This document shows positions 54,406 to 62,729 of a stretch of 64,000 nt of DNA, one piece after another (positions within the stretch are counted from its first letter, which is position 1; each line of letters opens with the position of its first letter). The DNA lies in assembly GCA_041572755.1 (NCBI GenBank), contig JBFFRY010000008.1, positions 1 to 64,000 of the forward strand. The letters run 5' to 3'. Position numbers and translations under genes: made by a program. The notes below the pieces were generated by a model. The model had not been told where the DNA came from. It was given only the letters and a program-made list of their open reading frames with translations, and ran no database searches. Source of the stretch: JBFELU01 sp041572755. Lineage in GTDB: Bacteria > Actinomycetota > Acidimicrobiia > Spongiisociales > UBA11373.

Positions 54406-55668
54406 GTGACCGAAGCCGCCCGCCGGGTCCAGCGGACCTATCTCATCCTCACCTTGCTCTCGACGCTGGCGGCATCCTTCATCTGGGGCATCAACACCCT
54501 GTTCCTGCTCGATGCCGGGTTGAGCAACACCGAGGCTTTCGCCGCCAACGCCTTCTTCACCGCCGGCATGATGATCTTCGAGGTGCCCACCGGGGTGGTG
54601 GCCGATACCTGGGGACGGCGGGCATCCTTCCTGCTCGGGGCGGCAACGCTGCTCGTCTCCACCCTCCTCTACCTTCTCATGTGGCAGATCGAGGCGCCTT
54701 TTTGGGGCTGGGCGATCGCCTCGGTCACCATCGGGCTGGGCTTCACGTTCTTCTCGGGGGCCGTCGAGGCCTGGCTGGTCGACGCCCTCGACCACAGCGG
54801 TTTCGACGGCGAATTGGAGTCGGTCTTCGCCAAGGGCCAGGTGACGACCGGCGTGGCCATGCTGGGGGGATCAGTGACCGGCGGATTCGTCGCCCAGGTC
54901 ACCAATCTCGGCGTCCCCTACTTGCTGCGGGGGATCCTGCTGGGCCTGACCCTGGGCTTCGCCTTCTTCGCCATGCGCGATCTCGGGTTCACCCCCGATC
55001 ACGGCGCCGGTCCGATCAAGGAAATGAAGAGGATCGCCCGCGCCTCGATCGACAACGGATGGCGCAAGCCGCCGATTCGTTGGCTGATGCTGGCGGCTCC
55101 ATTCACCGGGGGTGTCGGCATCTACGCCTTCTATGCGATGCAGCCCTATCTCCTCGAACTGTACGGCGACGAGACCGCCTTCGGGATCGCCGGGCTGGCC
55201 GCCGCGATCGTGGCCGGCGCCCAGATCCTCGGCGGGCTGATCGTCCCGGTGGTGCGGCGCCTCTTCAGCCGCCGCACCCACGCCCTGATCCTGTTCGGGT
55301 CGGTGTCGGCCGTCGTGCTGGCCCTGATCGGGTGGACCTCGAGCTTCTGGTTCGCCATTGCGCTGCTGGTCGTCTGGGCGATCGGGTTCTCGGCGGCCAG
55401 CCCCATGCGCCAGGCATTCCTCAACGGGTTGATTCCCTCCGAGCAGCGTGCCACGGTCCTGTCGTTCGACGCCCTCATGTCATCAGCGGGCGGGGTCGCC
55501 GCTCAACCGGCGCTCGGGCGGGCGGCCGACGCGTGGAGTTACTCCGCCTCCTATGTGGTGAGCGCGATCATCCAGTCCGTGGCCGTGCCGTTCTTGATCC
55601 TGGCCCGTCGGGAGAGAGCCCCCACCGACCCGATCACGACGGACCATCGAGGGGGCGGACCCGCCTAG
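54406..55668 (+). CDS. MFS transporter
   Basis: 420 aa from GTG 54406. Twelve hydrophobic helices; the MFS loop motif is PTGVVADTWGRRASFLLG. It lacks a strongly typed subfamily signature, although VFAKGQVTTGVAMLGGSVTG fits the macrolide/multidrug-efflux type. The 3' end is followed by 40 non-coding bases before a convergent gene. Confidence 0.85.
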   Translation: MTEAARRVQRTYLILTLLSTLAASFIWGINTLFLLDAGLSNTEAFAANAFFTAGMMIFEVPTGVVADTWGRRASFLLGAATLLVSTLLYLLMWQIEAPFWGWAIASVTIGLGFTFFSGAVEAWLVDALDHSGFDGELESVFAKGQVTTGVAMLGGSVTGGFVAQVTNLGVPYLLRGILLGLTLGFAFFAMRDLGFTPDHGAGPIKEMKRIARASIDNGWRKPPIRWLMLAAPFTGGVGIYAFYAMQPYLLELYGDETAFGIAGLAAAIVAGAQILGGLIVPVVRRLFSRRTHALILFGSVSAVVLALIGWTSSFWFAIALLVVWAIGFSAASPMRQAFLNGLIPSEQRATVLSFDALMSSAGGVAAQPALGRAADAWSYSASYVVSAIIQSVAVPFLILARRERAPTDPITTDHRGGGPA

Positions 55669-55708
55669 AGGATCCGAAGCATCGTCGCCCTCCCGGAGTG
55701 CGACGGCC

Positions 55709-56362
55709 CTACCCGGCGGCAGCCATGAGCCGCCGGGTCAGGTTGCTCCCGAGGATGGCGCACACATCGGTGGGGACGTGATGGCCCACGGCGGCATCGA
55801 ACAGCACCCGGTACGAGGGGGCGAAGTCCTCATCGCCGAGCCAGCAGGCGACCGTGACCGACACGAGGGGAAGGGCCCGGAACGCAAAGGCGCGGTCGGC
55901 GAGCACCACCGGCCGGCCCCCCGTCTCGAGGCAGGCGGCAGCAAAGGCGTCGGCGTCGTTGCCGAAGGCCTTGGCCAGCTGGTTGCCGGTGTACCCCTGG
56001 AAGGCCCGGGCGTAGAAGGTGCCGTTCTGCAGCTCCCCAAAAGCGATGAGCCTCCCGGTCTCCGGAGTCCCGTCGGCGTGTTCGAAGTAGTAGGCCAGCA
56101 GGCCCATCGAGAAGGGATCGACCGGCGTCTCGTCCTCCGCCCAAGCCGCCTCGAACCCGGGGTAGGCGAGGACGGCCTCCCGGTCCCAGACGGCCAGCCG
56201 GAAGACCCCCCCGCCGCCGCCGGGCTCCCACTCCGCGTGCGTGGCGGCGGCCAGGCGCTCCGGATCGGAGCCGGCCAGGCCCGACCAGATCTCGGCGACC
56301 CTCTCGAGCAACGACTCGGTGGAGTCCGGTCGGGGCGGGAAGGGCGGACGCTCGCTCACCAT
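55709..56362 (-). CDS. DUF3786-domain protein
   Basis: 217 aa from ATG 56362 (TTG 56383 would add seven residues). The C-terminal half matches DUF3786: AFRALPLVSVTVACWLGDED, YRVLFDAAVGHHVPTDVCAI. The N-terminal part (AAATHAEWEPGGGGGVFRLA, MGLLAYYFEHADG) also fits. DUF3786 proteins are often linked to corrinoid or Fe-S contexts in anaerobes; none is next to this gene. Function unknown. Confidence 0.75.
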   Translation of the reverse strand: MVSERPPFPPRPDSTESLLERVAEIWSGLAGSDPERLAAATHAEWEPGGGGGVFRLAVWDREAVLAYPGFEAAWAEDETPVDPFSMGLLAYYFEHADGTPETGRLIAFGELQNGTFYARAFQGYTGNQLAKAFGNDADAFAAACLETGGRPVVLADRAFAFRALPLVSVTVACWLGDEDFAPSYRVLFDAAVGHHVPTDVCAILGSNLTRRLMAAAG

Positions 56363-56485
56363 GCAGTGCGAAGTCTGGACCAAGACGATGCTGCATCGAA
56401 ACCCCGGGGCGGTCTCGGGGTCATCGGGGTGGATTCAGGGGGATCCCCGATGGTGCGACCCGATGGGATCACGGACACTCGCGGC

Positions 56486-56674
56486 ATGGAAGAGATGGTC
56501 CATCAACTCAACACCCTCGTCTCCGGCTACCTCACCCCCGCATGGCTGCTGGCGCTGGGCATGGTCTTCACTGCCATCTGGAGTGGGGCCGCCGGCCGGG
56601 CGCTCCTGTTCATCCAGCACCGGGTTGACCGGGCTCACCGCGGCCGGGGTCACCCAGCCGGCGCCTCCGAGTAG
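56486..56674 (+). CDS. Small single-pass membrane protein, 62 aa
   Basis: The ATG at 56486 opens a frame with one membrane helix (about 17-38, TPAWLLALGMVFTAIWSG) and a basic tail (QHRVDRAHRGRGHP). No clear ribosome site precedes it, and the 3' end overlaps ACR3 by 25 bases. Low confidence; a possible small membrane protein of unknown function. Confidence 0.4.
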   Translation: MEEMVHQLNTLVSGYLTPAWLLALGMVFTAIWSGAAGRALLFIQHRVDRAHRGRGHPAGASE

Positions 56675-57732
56675 AACCGGCGTCGAGCCCACAACGCCAC
56701 GTACACCAGGCCCACGAGCACCGGGACCTCGATGAGCGGACCCACCACCCCCGCCAGCGCCTGACCCGACGTCACCCCGTAGACGCCAATGGCCACCGCG
56801 ATCGCCAGTTCGAAATTGTTGGACGCCGCCGTGAACGACAGGGTGGTATTGCGGGGATAACCGATGCCCAGGCGGAGGCCGAGGGCGAACGACACGGCCC
56901 ACATGAGCCCGAAGTAGACCAGCAACGGCACCGCGATCCGGGCCACATCCCAGGGCTTGGAGGTGATCGTCTCGCCCTGAAGGGCAAACAGGAGGACCAC
57001 CGTGAACAGCAGCCCGTACAGAGCCCAGGGAGCGATCTTCGGGAGGAAGCGGGTCTCATACCACTCGACGCCCCGGGTTCGCTCCCCCCAGACGCGCGTC
57101 AGGTAGCCGGCGGCGAGCGGGATGCCCAGGAACACGAGCACGATGCGGGCGATCTCCCACAGCGACACGTCGAGCACATCGGTGTCGAGCCCCAACCAAC
57201 CGGGCAGCATCTGAAGGTAGAAGTAGCCGAGCAATGAGTAGGCCGCGATCTGGAACAACGAGTTGAGCGCCACCAACACAACGGCGGCTTCCCGATCGCC
57301 GCAAGCGAGGTCGTTCCAGATCAGCACCATGGCGATGCACCGGGCCAGCCCGATGATGATCAGACCCGTCCGATACTCGGGCAGATCGGGGAGCAGAAGC
57401 CATGCCAGGGCGAACATCAGCGCCGGGCCGATCACCCAATTGAGCACCAAGGAGGTGCCCAGCATCATCCGATCGGCCGCCACCTCCCGCACCTTCGAGT
57501 AGCGGACCTTGGCGAGTACGGGATACATCATCGCCAGGAGCCCGACGGCGATCGGCAACGACACCGATCCGATCTTGATGGTGTCGAGTGTGTCGTTGAG
57601 GTCCGTGAAGAGGCGACCGAGGCCTAGCCCGAGCCCCATCGCCATCAGGATCCAAACCGGGAGGAACCGGTCGAGCAACGACAACCCGCCCAGGACGGCA
57701 GCTTCCTCCGGAGCCTCGACGCCACGGCTCAT
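56650..57732 (-). CDS. ACR3-type arsenite efflux transporter
   Basis: 360 aa, ten membrane helices. The ACR3 signature GLARCIAMVLIWN with the essential Cys is at about residue 132, and LSFTAASNNFELAIAVAIG is the conserved Asn-Phe-Glu segment. It exports As(III) using the proton gradient. No ArsR, ArsC or ArsP gene is next to it. The ArsP_1 permease and operators at 40 kb suggest the same genome deals with metalloids in separate loci. Confidence 0.93.
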   Translation of the reverse strand: MSRGVEAPEEAAVLGGLSLLDRFLPVWILMAMGLGLGLGRLFTDLNDTLDTIKIGSVSLPIAVGLLAMMYPVLAKVRYSKVREVAADRMMLGTSLVLNWVIGPALMFALAWLLLPDLPEYRTGLIIIGLARCIAMVLIWNDLACGDREAAVVLVALNSLFQIAAYSLLGYFYLQMLPGWLGLDTDVLDVSLWEIARIVLVFLGIPLAAGYLTRVWGERTRGVEWYETRFLPKIAPWALYGLLFTVVLLFALQGETITSKPWDVARIAVPLLVYFGLMWAVSFALGLRLGIGYPRNTTLSFTAASNNFELAIAVAIGVYGVTSGQALAGVVGPLIEVPVLVGLVYVALWARRRFYSEAPAG

Positions 57733-57887
57733 GGGCCCATGATGCCTCGACCATTCCCGGTAGCCCAGGGGTCGAAGGACCCAACTACGAGAAGCCGGCG
57801 TCGGGGACCCGGCAGGGTGCGGCCCAGGCGACGACCTTGCCGGCAGGCGGAGCGCTGCGGATCACCCGAAGCGGCTCGGGATCCGGA

Positions 57888-58607
57888 CTACGGCTCTTCG
57901 ATCTGGGCGACGGCCGTCAAAGCGATGGCGATCATCTGGTCGAGGGACGACTGCCGCTCGGAGGACGACAGTTCGGCATCCTCACCGAGGATGTCGGTGA
58001 CGGTCATCAGGGCCGCGGCCCGCACCCCGTGCGCAGCGGCGACGCCGAAGAGCCCGGCCGCTTCCATCTCCACGGCGAGCAGGCCCATCCCCCGGGCGAG
58101 TTCGAAGACCTCGGGCCGGGGGTGATAGAAGAGATCGGAGCTGAAGATGTTGCCGACGTGCACCGTGACCCTGCGATCCGCGGCGGCGCCGACCAGGTGC
58201 CGGGTGAGCCCGAAATCGGCCAGCGCCGCAAAGTCGAATCCCCCGAATCGGAGCCGATTCACGTTGCTGTCGGTGCTCGCTCCCGACGCCACCACCACGT
58301 CCCGCAGGGACAGATCCGGATGGATCGCTCCGCAGCTGCCGACCCGAATCAGCGACGTCACCCCGTACTCTCGGATCAACTCGGTGGCATAGATCGACGC
58401 CGAGGGGATTCCCATGCCGGTTCCCATGACCGAGACCCGGCGGCCGCGATAGGAGCCGGTGTACCCCTCCATGTTGCGGACCGCAGTGATCCGGGCCGGG
58501 TCCTCGAGGTACTCCTCGGCGATGTAGCGAGCCCGCAAGGGGTCGCCGGGGAGGAGACACACGTCGGCGAAGTCTCCATGAGCCGCCGCGATGTGAGCTG
58601 TGGGCAT
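57888..58607 (-). CDS. deoD: Purine nucleoside phosphorylase, DeoD type
   Basis: 239 aa from ATG 58607, which follows AAGGGG. Hexameric-type PNP features: LLPGDPLRARYIAEEYL, GMGIPSASIYATELI, IRVGSCGAIHPDLSLRDVVV, and the acidic VEMEAAGLFGVA with the base-binding residues. It cleaves purine nucleosides with phosphate to base and (deoxy)ribose-1-phosphate. Cytosolic, salvage pathway. No partner gene is adjacent. Confidence 0.95.
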   Translation of the reverse strand: MPTAHIAAAHGDFADVCLLPGDPLRARYIAEEYLEDPARITAVRNMEGYTGSYRGRRVSVMGTGMGIPSASIYATELIREYGVTSLIRVGSCGAIHPDLSLRDVVVASGASTDSNVNRLRFGGFDFAALADFGLTRHLVGAAADRRVTVHVGNIFSSDLFYHPRPEVFELARGMGLLAVEMEAAGLFGVAAAHGVRAAALMTVTDILGEDAELSSSERQSSLDQMIAIALTAVAQIEEP

Positions 58608-58697
58608 GGAGCCCCTTTCGAGAGGACCCCCGCAAGGTACTCGCCGGTGGCGCCGCGGGTCGGAACCGCCGGTGGCCGGGGAACCCCGGCCCACCTC

Positions 58698-58703
58698 TAC
58701 GAT
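58698..58703 (+). promoter_or_regulatory. -10 box TACGAT for the GNAT gene
   Basis: TACGAT ends six bases before ATG 58710. Confidence 0.5.
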
Positions 58704-58709
58704 CCTCCC

Positions 58710-59150
58710 ATGCCCACCCTTCGCATACGCCGGCTCGATGCCGGTGACGTTCCCGAGATCCGGGACCTCTGGGATCGGGCCGGGCTGTTCTTTCGTCCCG
58801 ATGGAAGGGACTCCGTCGACCGACTCGCTGAGGAGCTGGGGGAGACCGACACCTTCGTCCTCGGCGCCTACGGAGACGACCTCCTGCTGGGTGTGGCGCT
58901 GGGGACCGACGATGGCCGCAAGGGATGGATCAACCGGGTCGCCGTGGCACCGGAGCACCGCCGAACCGGAGTGGCCCGGGCGCTGATACGAGCATGCGAG
59001 GAGGTGTTCGCCGATCGGGGCATCGGTCTCGTCACATGCCTGATCGAGGCGGAGAACAAACCCAGTCTCGACCTGTTCGAGGGTGAGGGCTACGAGGCGC
59101 GCCGCGACGTCGTCTACCTCCGCAAACCTCTGGCCGCCGAGGACTGGTAG
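58710..59150 (+). CDS. GNAT-family N-acetyltransferase
   Basis: 146 aa from ATG 58710, set by the TACGAT box. The acetyl-CoA site is VAPEHRRTGVARALIRACEE (Q/RxxGxG/A form), with strands GVALGTDDGRKGWI and VTCLIEAENKPSLDLFEGEG. It transfers an acetyl group to an unknown amine. No partner gene is adjacent; the modC gene is convergent, with its stop three bases further on. Confidence 0.9.
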   Translation: MPTLRIRRLDAGDVPEIRDLWDRAGLFFRPDGRDSVDRLAEELGETDTFVLGAYGDDLLLGVALGTDDGRKGWINRVAVAPEHRRTGVARALIRACEEVFADRGIGLVTCLIEAENKPSLDLFEGEGYEARRDVVYLRKPLAAEDW

Positions 59151-59153
59151 CGC

Positions 59154-60230
59154 TCAGGCGGGTCGCACCGTCACCTCGGCGGCCTTGATCGCCACCCAGA
59201 ACTCCCTGCCGACCGCCAAGCCGAGTTCTCGGCGTGACGCCGCCGACACCTCGGCGGTGACCATCAGCGGTGCGCCGAACTGGATGCGACAGGAGTCCCC
59301 CAGATCCTCGACCGAAGTGATGGTGCTCTTCCAGGTGTTGCGGGGGCTGCCTTCAGGCGGTCGGGGATGAATCGAGATGGCTCGCGGGTGAATCGTGAGC
59401 AGCACCGGGCCGGCGACCGATGTGTCGAGGATGGTGAGGTCGGGACCATCGCTCACTCGCACCACTCCCGCTCCGGCCGTGCCCGTCACCAGGTTGACCC
59501 CGGCCAGGTCGGCGGCATAACCCGTCATCGGATGCCGACGGATCTCATCGGGGGTCCCCGTCTGGGTCACCGTGCCGTCTTCGATGACCACGACCCGGTC
59601 GGCAAGGAGGAACGCCTCGGCGGGATCGTGGGTGATGAGAAGCCGGGGGCCCGGGAACGATCCCAGGTGGGTACCGAGGATGCGGCGGACCTGGGCCCGG
59701 GTCCCGACGTCGAGGGCCGACAGCGGTTCGTCGAGCAGCAGGAGATCCGGCTCCGAAGCCAGAGCCCTCGCCAGGCCCACCTGCTGTGCCTGGCCCCCCG
59801 ACAACTGGGAGGGACGATGGCCACCGAGCCAGCCGAGCCCGAAGTGATCGAGCCACTCCTCGGCCGCCTCTGCGGCCCGGCGATGACCCGCCCCGTTGCG
59901 ACGCACCCCGAAGGCCACGTTCTCCAACACATTCAGGTGGGGAAACAACAGCACATCCTGGAACACCGCGCCGACGCGGCGTTCCTCCGGCGGCACCCTG
60001 ATCCCCGCCGACGGATCGTCGAGCACCCGACCGGCCAGCGACACGACCCCTTCGGCCAACGGGATCACACCGGACAGCGTCCACACCGCCGTCGACTTCC
60101 CGGCACCGTTGGGCCCCAAGAGTGCCACCGTCGTCCCCGCGGCGACCTGCACGTCCAATGCGAGCCGGAACCCCGACGACTGGACCACGACGAACCGGGC
60201 ATCGAGGTCCCCTACCACGATCGCCACCAT
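59154..60230 (-). CDS. modC: Molybdate ABC transporter, ATP-binding protein
   Basis: 358 aa from ATG 60230. ABC features: Walker A LLGPNGAGKSTAV (about 37), Q-loop GAVFQDVLLFPHLNV, signature QLSGGQAQQVGLARAL, Walker B LLLLDEPLSALD, and His in LLITHDPAEA. The C-terminal TOBE part (about 280-358) ends WVAIKAAEVTVRP. It energises molybdate or tungstate import with ModB. The start overlaps modB by 19 bases. Confidence 0.93.
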   Translation of the reverse strand: MVAIVVGDLDARFVVVQSSGFRLALDVQVAAGTTVALLGPNGAGKSTAVWTLSGVIPLAEGVVSLAGRVLDDPSAGIRVPPEERRVGAVFQDVLLFPHLNVLENVAFGVRRNGAGHRRAAEAAEEWLDHFGLGWLGGHRPSQLSGGQAQQVGLARALASEPDLLLLDEPLSALDVGTRAQVRRILGTHLGSFPGPRLLITHDPAEAFLLADRVVVIEDGTVTQTGTPDEIRRHPMTGYAADLAGVNLVTGTAGAGVVRVSDGPDLTILDTSVAGPVLLTIHPRAISIHPRPPEGSPRNTWKSTITSVEDLGDSCRIQFGAPLMVTAEVSAASRRELGLAVGREFWVAIKAAEVTVRPA

Positions 60231-61012
60231 CGGTTGCGCAGCGCCACCAGCACCCCCAAAGACACCGCCACCAGCACCAGGCTGAGAGCCACGGCGGTGT
60301 CGCGGTCCTGTTCGAGCGCCACGAAGACGGCCAGGGGCATGGTCTGGGTTCGGCCCTGCAGGTTGCCGGCAAAGGTGATCGTGGCCCCGAATTCCCCCAG
60401 GGCCCGGGCCCAGGCGAGGAGCGTCCCCGCCGCCAACGATGGCCCAATCATCGGCAATGTGATCCGCCGGAACACCCGCCAGCGCCCGGCGCCGAGCACC
60501 GCAGCCGCCGACTCGTAGCGGGTGTCGAGGTTGCGAAGCGCCCCTTCGACCGTCACGACGAGAAACGGCGTGGCCAAGAACGCATTGGCCAGCACCACAC
60601 CCCACAGGGAGAAAGGCAGCAGGAAGCCGGTCGCCTCGTACACGGCTTCACCGACGAGTCCCCGGCGGCCGAAGGCATAGAGCAGAGCGGCACCTCCCAC
60701 GACCGGAGGCAGGACCATCGGCAGGGTCACCAGGGCCCGCACCAGGGACCTGCCCGGGAAGTCCATGCGGGCCAAGATCCACGCCAGTGGAACACCGAGC
60801 ACCACCGCAATCCCGGCTGCTCCCAGCGAACTGACGAGCGACAGTCGAAGGGCGTCGGTGACGATCGGGCCACCGAGCAGCGACCCCAGTCGCGACCACG
60901 GCGTCCGCGACACCAGCCCGATGAGCGGGATGAGAAACAGCGCCAAGCCCACCATGGCGAACGGCAGGAGGACCAGCGGCGGTCGGGAGGGAAGACCCCG
61001 TCGGTCGGTCAT
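60212..61012 (-). CDS. modB: Molybdate ABC transporter, permease
   Basis: 266 aa, six helices. The coupling-loop segment AAAVLGAGRWRVFRRITLP carries the EAA-type motif of ABC permeases (Ala-Ala...Gly...Ile-x-Leu-Pro). It forms the membrane channel of the ModABC importer. The frame overlaps modA by four bases and modC by 19 bases, so all three are translated together. Confidence 0.93.
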   Translation of the reverse strand: MTDRRGLPSRPPLVLLPFAMVGLALFLIPLIGLVSRTPWSRLGSLLGGPIVTDALRLSLVSSLGAAGIAVVLGVPLAWILARMDFPGRSLVRALVTLPMVLPPVVGGAALLYAFGRRGLVGEAVYEATGFLLPFSLWGVVLANAFLATPFLVVTVEGALRNLDTRYESAAAVLGAGRWRVFRRITLPMIGPSLAAGTLLAWARALGEFGATITFAGNLQGRTQTMPLAVFVALEQDRDTAVALSLVLVAVSLGVLVALRNRWWRSW

Positions 61013-61767
61013 GGGCTCAGAAACCCGTGTCCGACGAGCACGTCGCGCCCGACGGGCGACATCACGAACTCCACGAACAGTTGGGCCGATGCCGGGTCAG
61101 AGGATCCCTCGAGCACCCCGATCTGATAGACGGCCTCGACGTTCCATCCGGGGATCTCGACACCCTCGATGGAGTGGGTCGTCACCACGTCGCTGCGGTA
61201 CACCAACCCGGCATCGAGCTCACCGGCCTCGACCTTGGTGAGCAGCGACCGCACGTTGGGCTCGTCCGTGTCGATGGACGGCTCGACCCCGGCGGCGGCG
61301 AGTACCTCGCGTCCGTAGCGGCCGCACGGCACGGTGGCCGCACACACCCCAATGAGCAGTTCGGGCCTGGCGAAGTCGGCAAGGCCGCGCACGTCGCCGG
61401 GGTTGCCGAGGGGCACGGCGATCTGCATCCGGTTGCGAGCGAAGGGAACCGCTTCGCCGGCGAGGGCTCCGGCCCTCGCCACCGCCTCCATGTTGCCGAC
61501 ATCGGCAGAGGCGTAGACATCGGCAGGGGCACCTTCGAGGATCTGCTCCCGCAGGGCAGAGCTCCCGGCCGGGGAGATCTGGAGAAGGATCCCGGCATGC
61601 GTGCTCTCGAAGGCCTCTTTCATCTCCTCGAAGGCGTCGGTGAGGGAAGCGGCTGCAAAGACGACCAGCGTGGCTTCGCGCTCGGTTTGGCTGCAGCCGG
61701 ACGAGACCGGGAGCATGATCACGGCCACGACGGCGGCGGCGGAGTAGGAGCGAAGGGCAGCGATCAT
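61009..61767 (-). CDS. modA: Molybdate-binding lipoprotein
   Basis: 252 aa from ATG 61767. Signal peptide with lipobox-like VSSGC (Cys25). Periplasmic-type binding protein: LVVFAAASLTDAFEEMKEAF, SPAGSSALREQILEGAPADV (oxyanion-binding Ser/Thr/Ala set), and VYRSDVVTTH. It captures molybdate, possibly tungstate, for ModBC. A 19-bp palindrome lies directly before the ATG, so the operon is under local control. Confidence 0.92.
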   Translation of the reverse strand: MIAALRSYSAAAVVAVIMLPVSSGCSQTEREATLVVFAAASLTDAFEEMKEAFESTHAGILLQISPAGSSALREQILEGAPADVYASADVGNMEAVARAGALAGEAVPFARNRMQIAVPLGNPGDVRGLADFARPELLIGVCAATVPCGRYGREVLAAAGVEPSIDTDEPNVRSLLTKVEAGELDAGLVYRSDVVTTHSIEGVEIPGWNVEAVYQIGVLEGSSDPASAQLFVEFVMSPVGRDVLVGHGFLSP

Positions 61768-61770
61768 GAC

Positions 61771-61789
61771 GTAGTCTCATTGAGACTAC
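61771..61789. promoter_or_regulatory. Perfect palindromic operator between modA and the PadR gene
   Basis: gtagtctcattgagactac is a perfect 9-bp inverted repeat with one central base. It begins three bases before the modA ATG and ends 19 before the regulator ATG, so one repressor dimer bound here could control both. Confidence 0.75.
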
Positions 61790-61808
61790 TCCCCTCGGTG
61801 GAGGCTGC

Positions 61809-62318
61809 ATGACAAGGAGGTCTCTCGGGGAATGGGCGGTTCTCGGCCTCCTGGCCGAAGCGCCGGCTCACCCCTTTGCCCTGGCACGAGAGCTCGAAGG
61901 CGACGACTCCCCCGGCCGTGTCTTCACCATCCGCCGCCCCCTCGTTTATCGGGCGGTGGAGCGGCTGGTCGCCGATCGCCTCATCACTCCGGATCGAACC
62001 GAGCCGGGTGAGGCCGGTCCCGAGCGAACCGTCTATCGGATCACCACCGAAGGGTCGCAGCAACTGGAAGCCTGGCTTGTCGAGCCGGTCGCCCACATCC
62101 GCGACCTGCGCCTCGCCTTCCTGCTCAAAGTCGTCCTGGCGCGGCGGGCGGGCCGGTCCCCGGTCGATCTCGTCCAAGCCCAGCAGAGGGCTCTCGCCCC
62201 GGTGCTCGACAGCCTCACTCGGATGCCCGACGATCCCGACGCCATCGAACTGTGGCGGCACCACAGCGCCGTGGCGGCCGGTGCCTTTCTCGCCGAACTT
62301 CTCGACCGAACGCGCTAG
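61809..62318 (+). CDS. PadR-family transcriptional regulator
   Basis: 169 aa. The winged helix is at about 5-85: LGEWAVLGLLAEAPAHPFAL, RRPLVYRAVERLVADRLITP, RTVYRITTEGSQQLEAWL. A C-terminal helical domain (LRLAFLLKVVLARRAG, RALAPVLDSLTR) is the PadR dimerisation part. It is divergent from modABC with the 19-bp palindrome between, and so is the likely repressor of it. A PadR regulator for molybdate uptake would replace the usual ModE. Confidence 0.88.
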   Translation: MTRRSLGEWAVLGLLAEAPAHPFALARELEGDDSPGRVFTIRRPLVYRAVERLVADRLITPDRTEPGEAGPERTVYRITTEGSQQLEAWLVEPVAHIRDLRLAFLLKVVLARRAGRSPVDLVQAQQRALAPVLDSLTRMPDDPDAIELWRHHSAVAAGAFLAELLDRTR

Positions 62319-62611
62319 ATCTCGATTTCGTGCGCCTCATAGCGGTTGATCTGGACACTCTCGATGCCGAGTTCGGCGATCCCTTCCCGGAACGCCGCAA
62401 CGTGAGGCATCTCCCGATGCGCCAGGAGATCGGCGCGGCTCGCCCACCTCTCGGTGAGGCCGAAGCGGCCCGACCCGTCGAGATCGGCCCAGAACTCAAA
62501 GGCCTCGCAACCGTCTTCTTGACGGGTCGCCGCGCTCACCGTCCTGGCCAGATCGGCGAACGCCTGCTGTTTCTCCGGGGACACACGGAACTCGCCGGCG
62601 ATGAGCAGCAC
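62315..62611 (-). CDS. Antibiotic-biosynthesis-monooxygenase (ABM)-like protein
   Basis: 98 aa from GTG 62611 with GGAGGTGCC directly upstream. The single ABM fold: LLIAGEFRVSPEKQQAFADL, QEDGCEAFEFWADLDGSGRF, LTERWASRADLLAHREMPHV. Family members are YgiN-like quinone or peroxide-linked monooxygenases or heme-binding proteins. Function here unknown. The stop overlaps the PadR stop by four bases. Confidence 0.85.
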   Translation of the reverse strand: MLLIAGEFRVSPEKQQAFADLARTVSAATRQEDGCEAFEFWADLDGSGRFGLTERWASRADLLAHREMPHVAAFREGIAELGIESVQINRYEAHEIEI

Positions 62612-62729
62612 GGCACCTCCTCGGGTCTCGGGCCTCCGAGTATGCCAGGGCGCCCGCCACCAGACGGAGGGTGAGTCCGGCTGGCTAGGGTCTGGGCGAC
62701 GAGCAAGCCACCGACCGATACCGGGTGCC

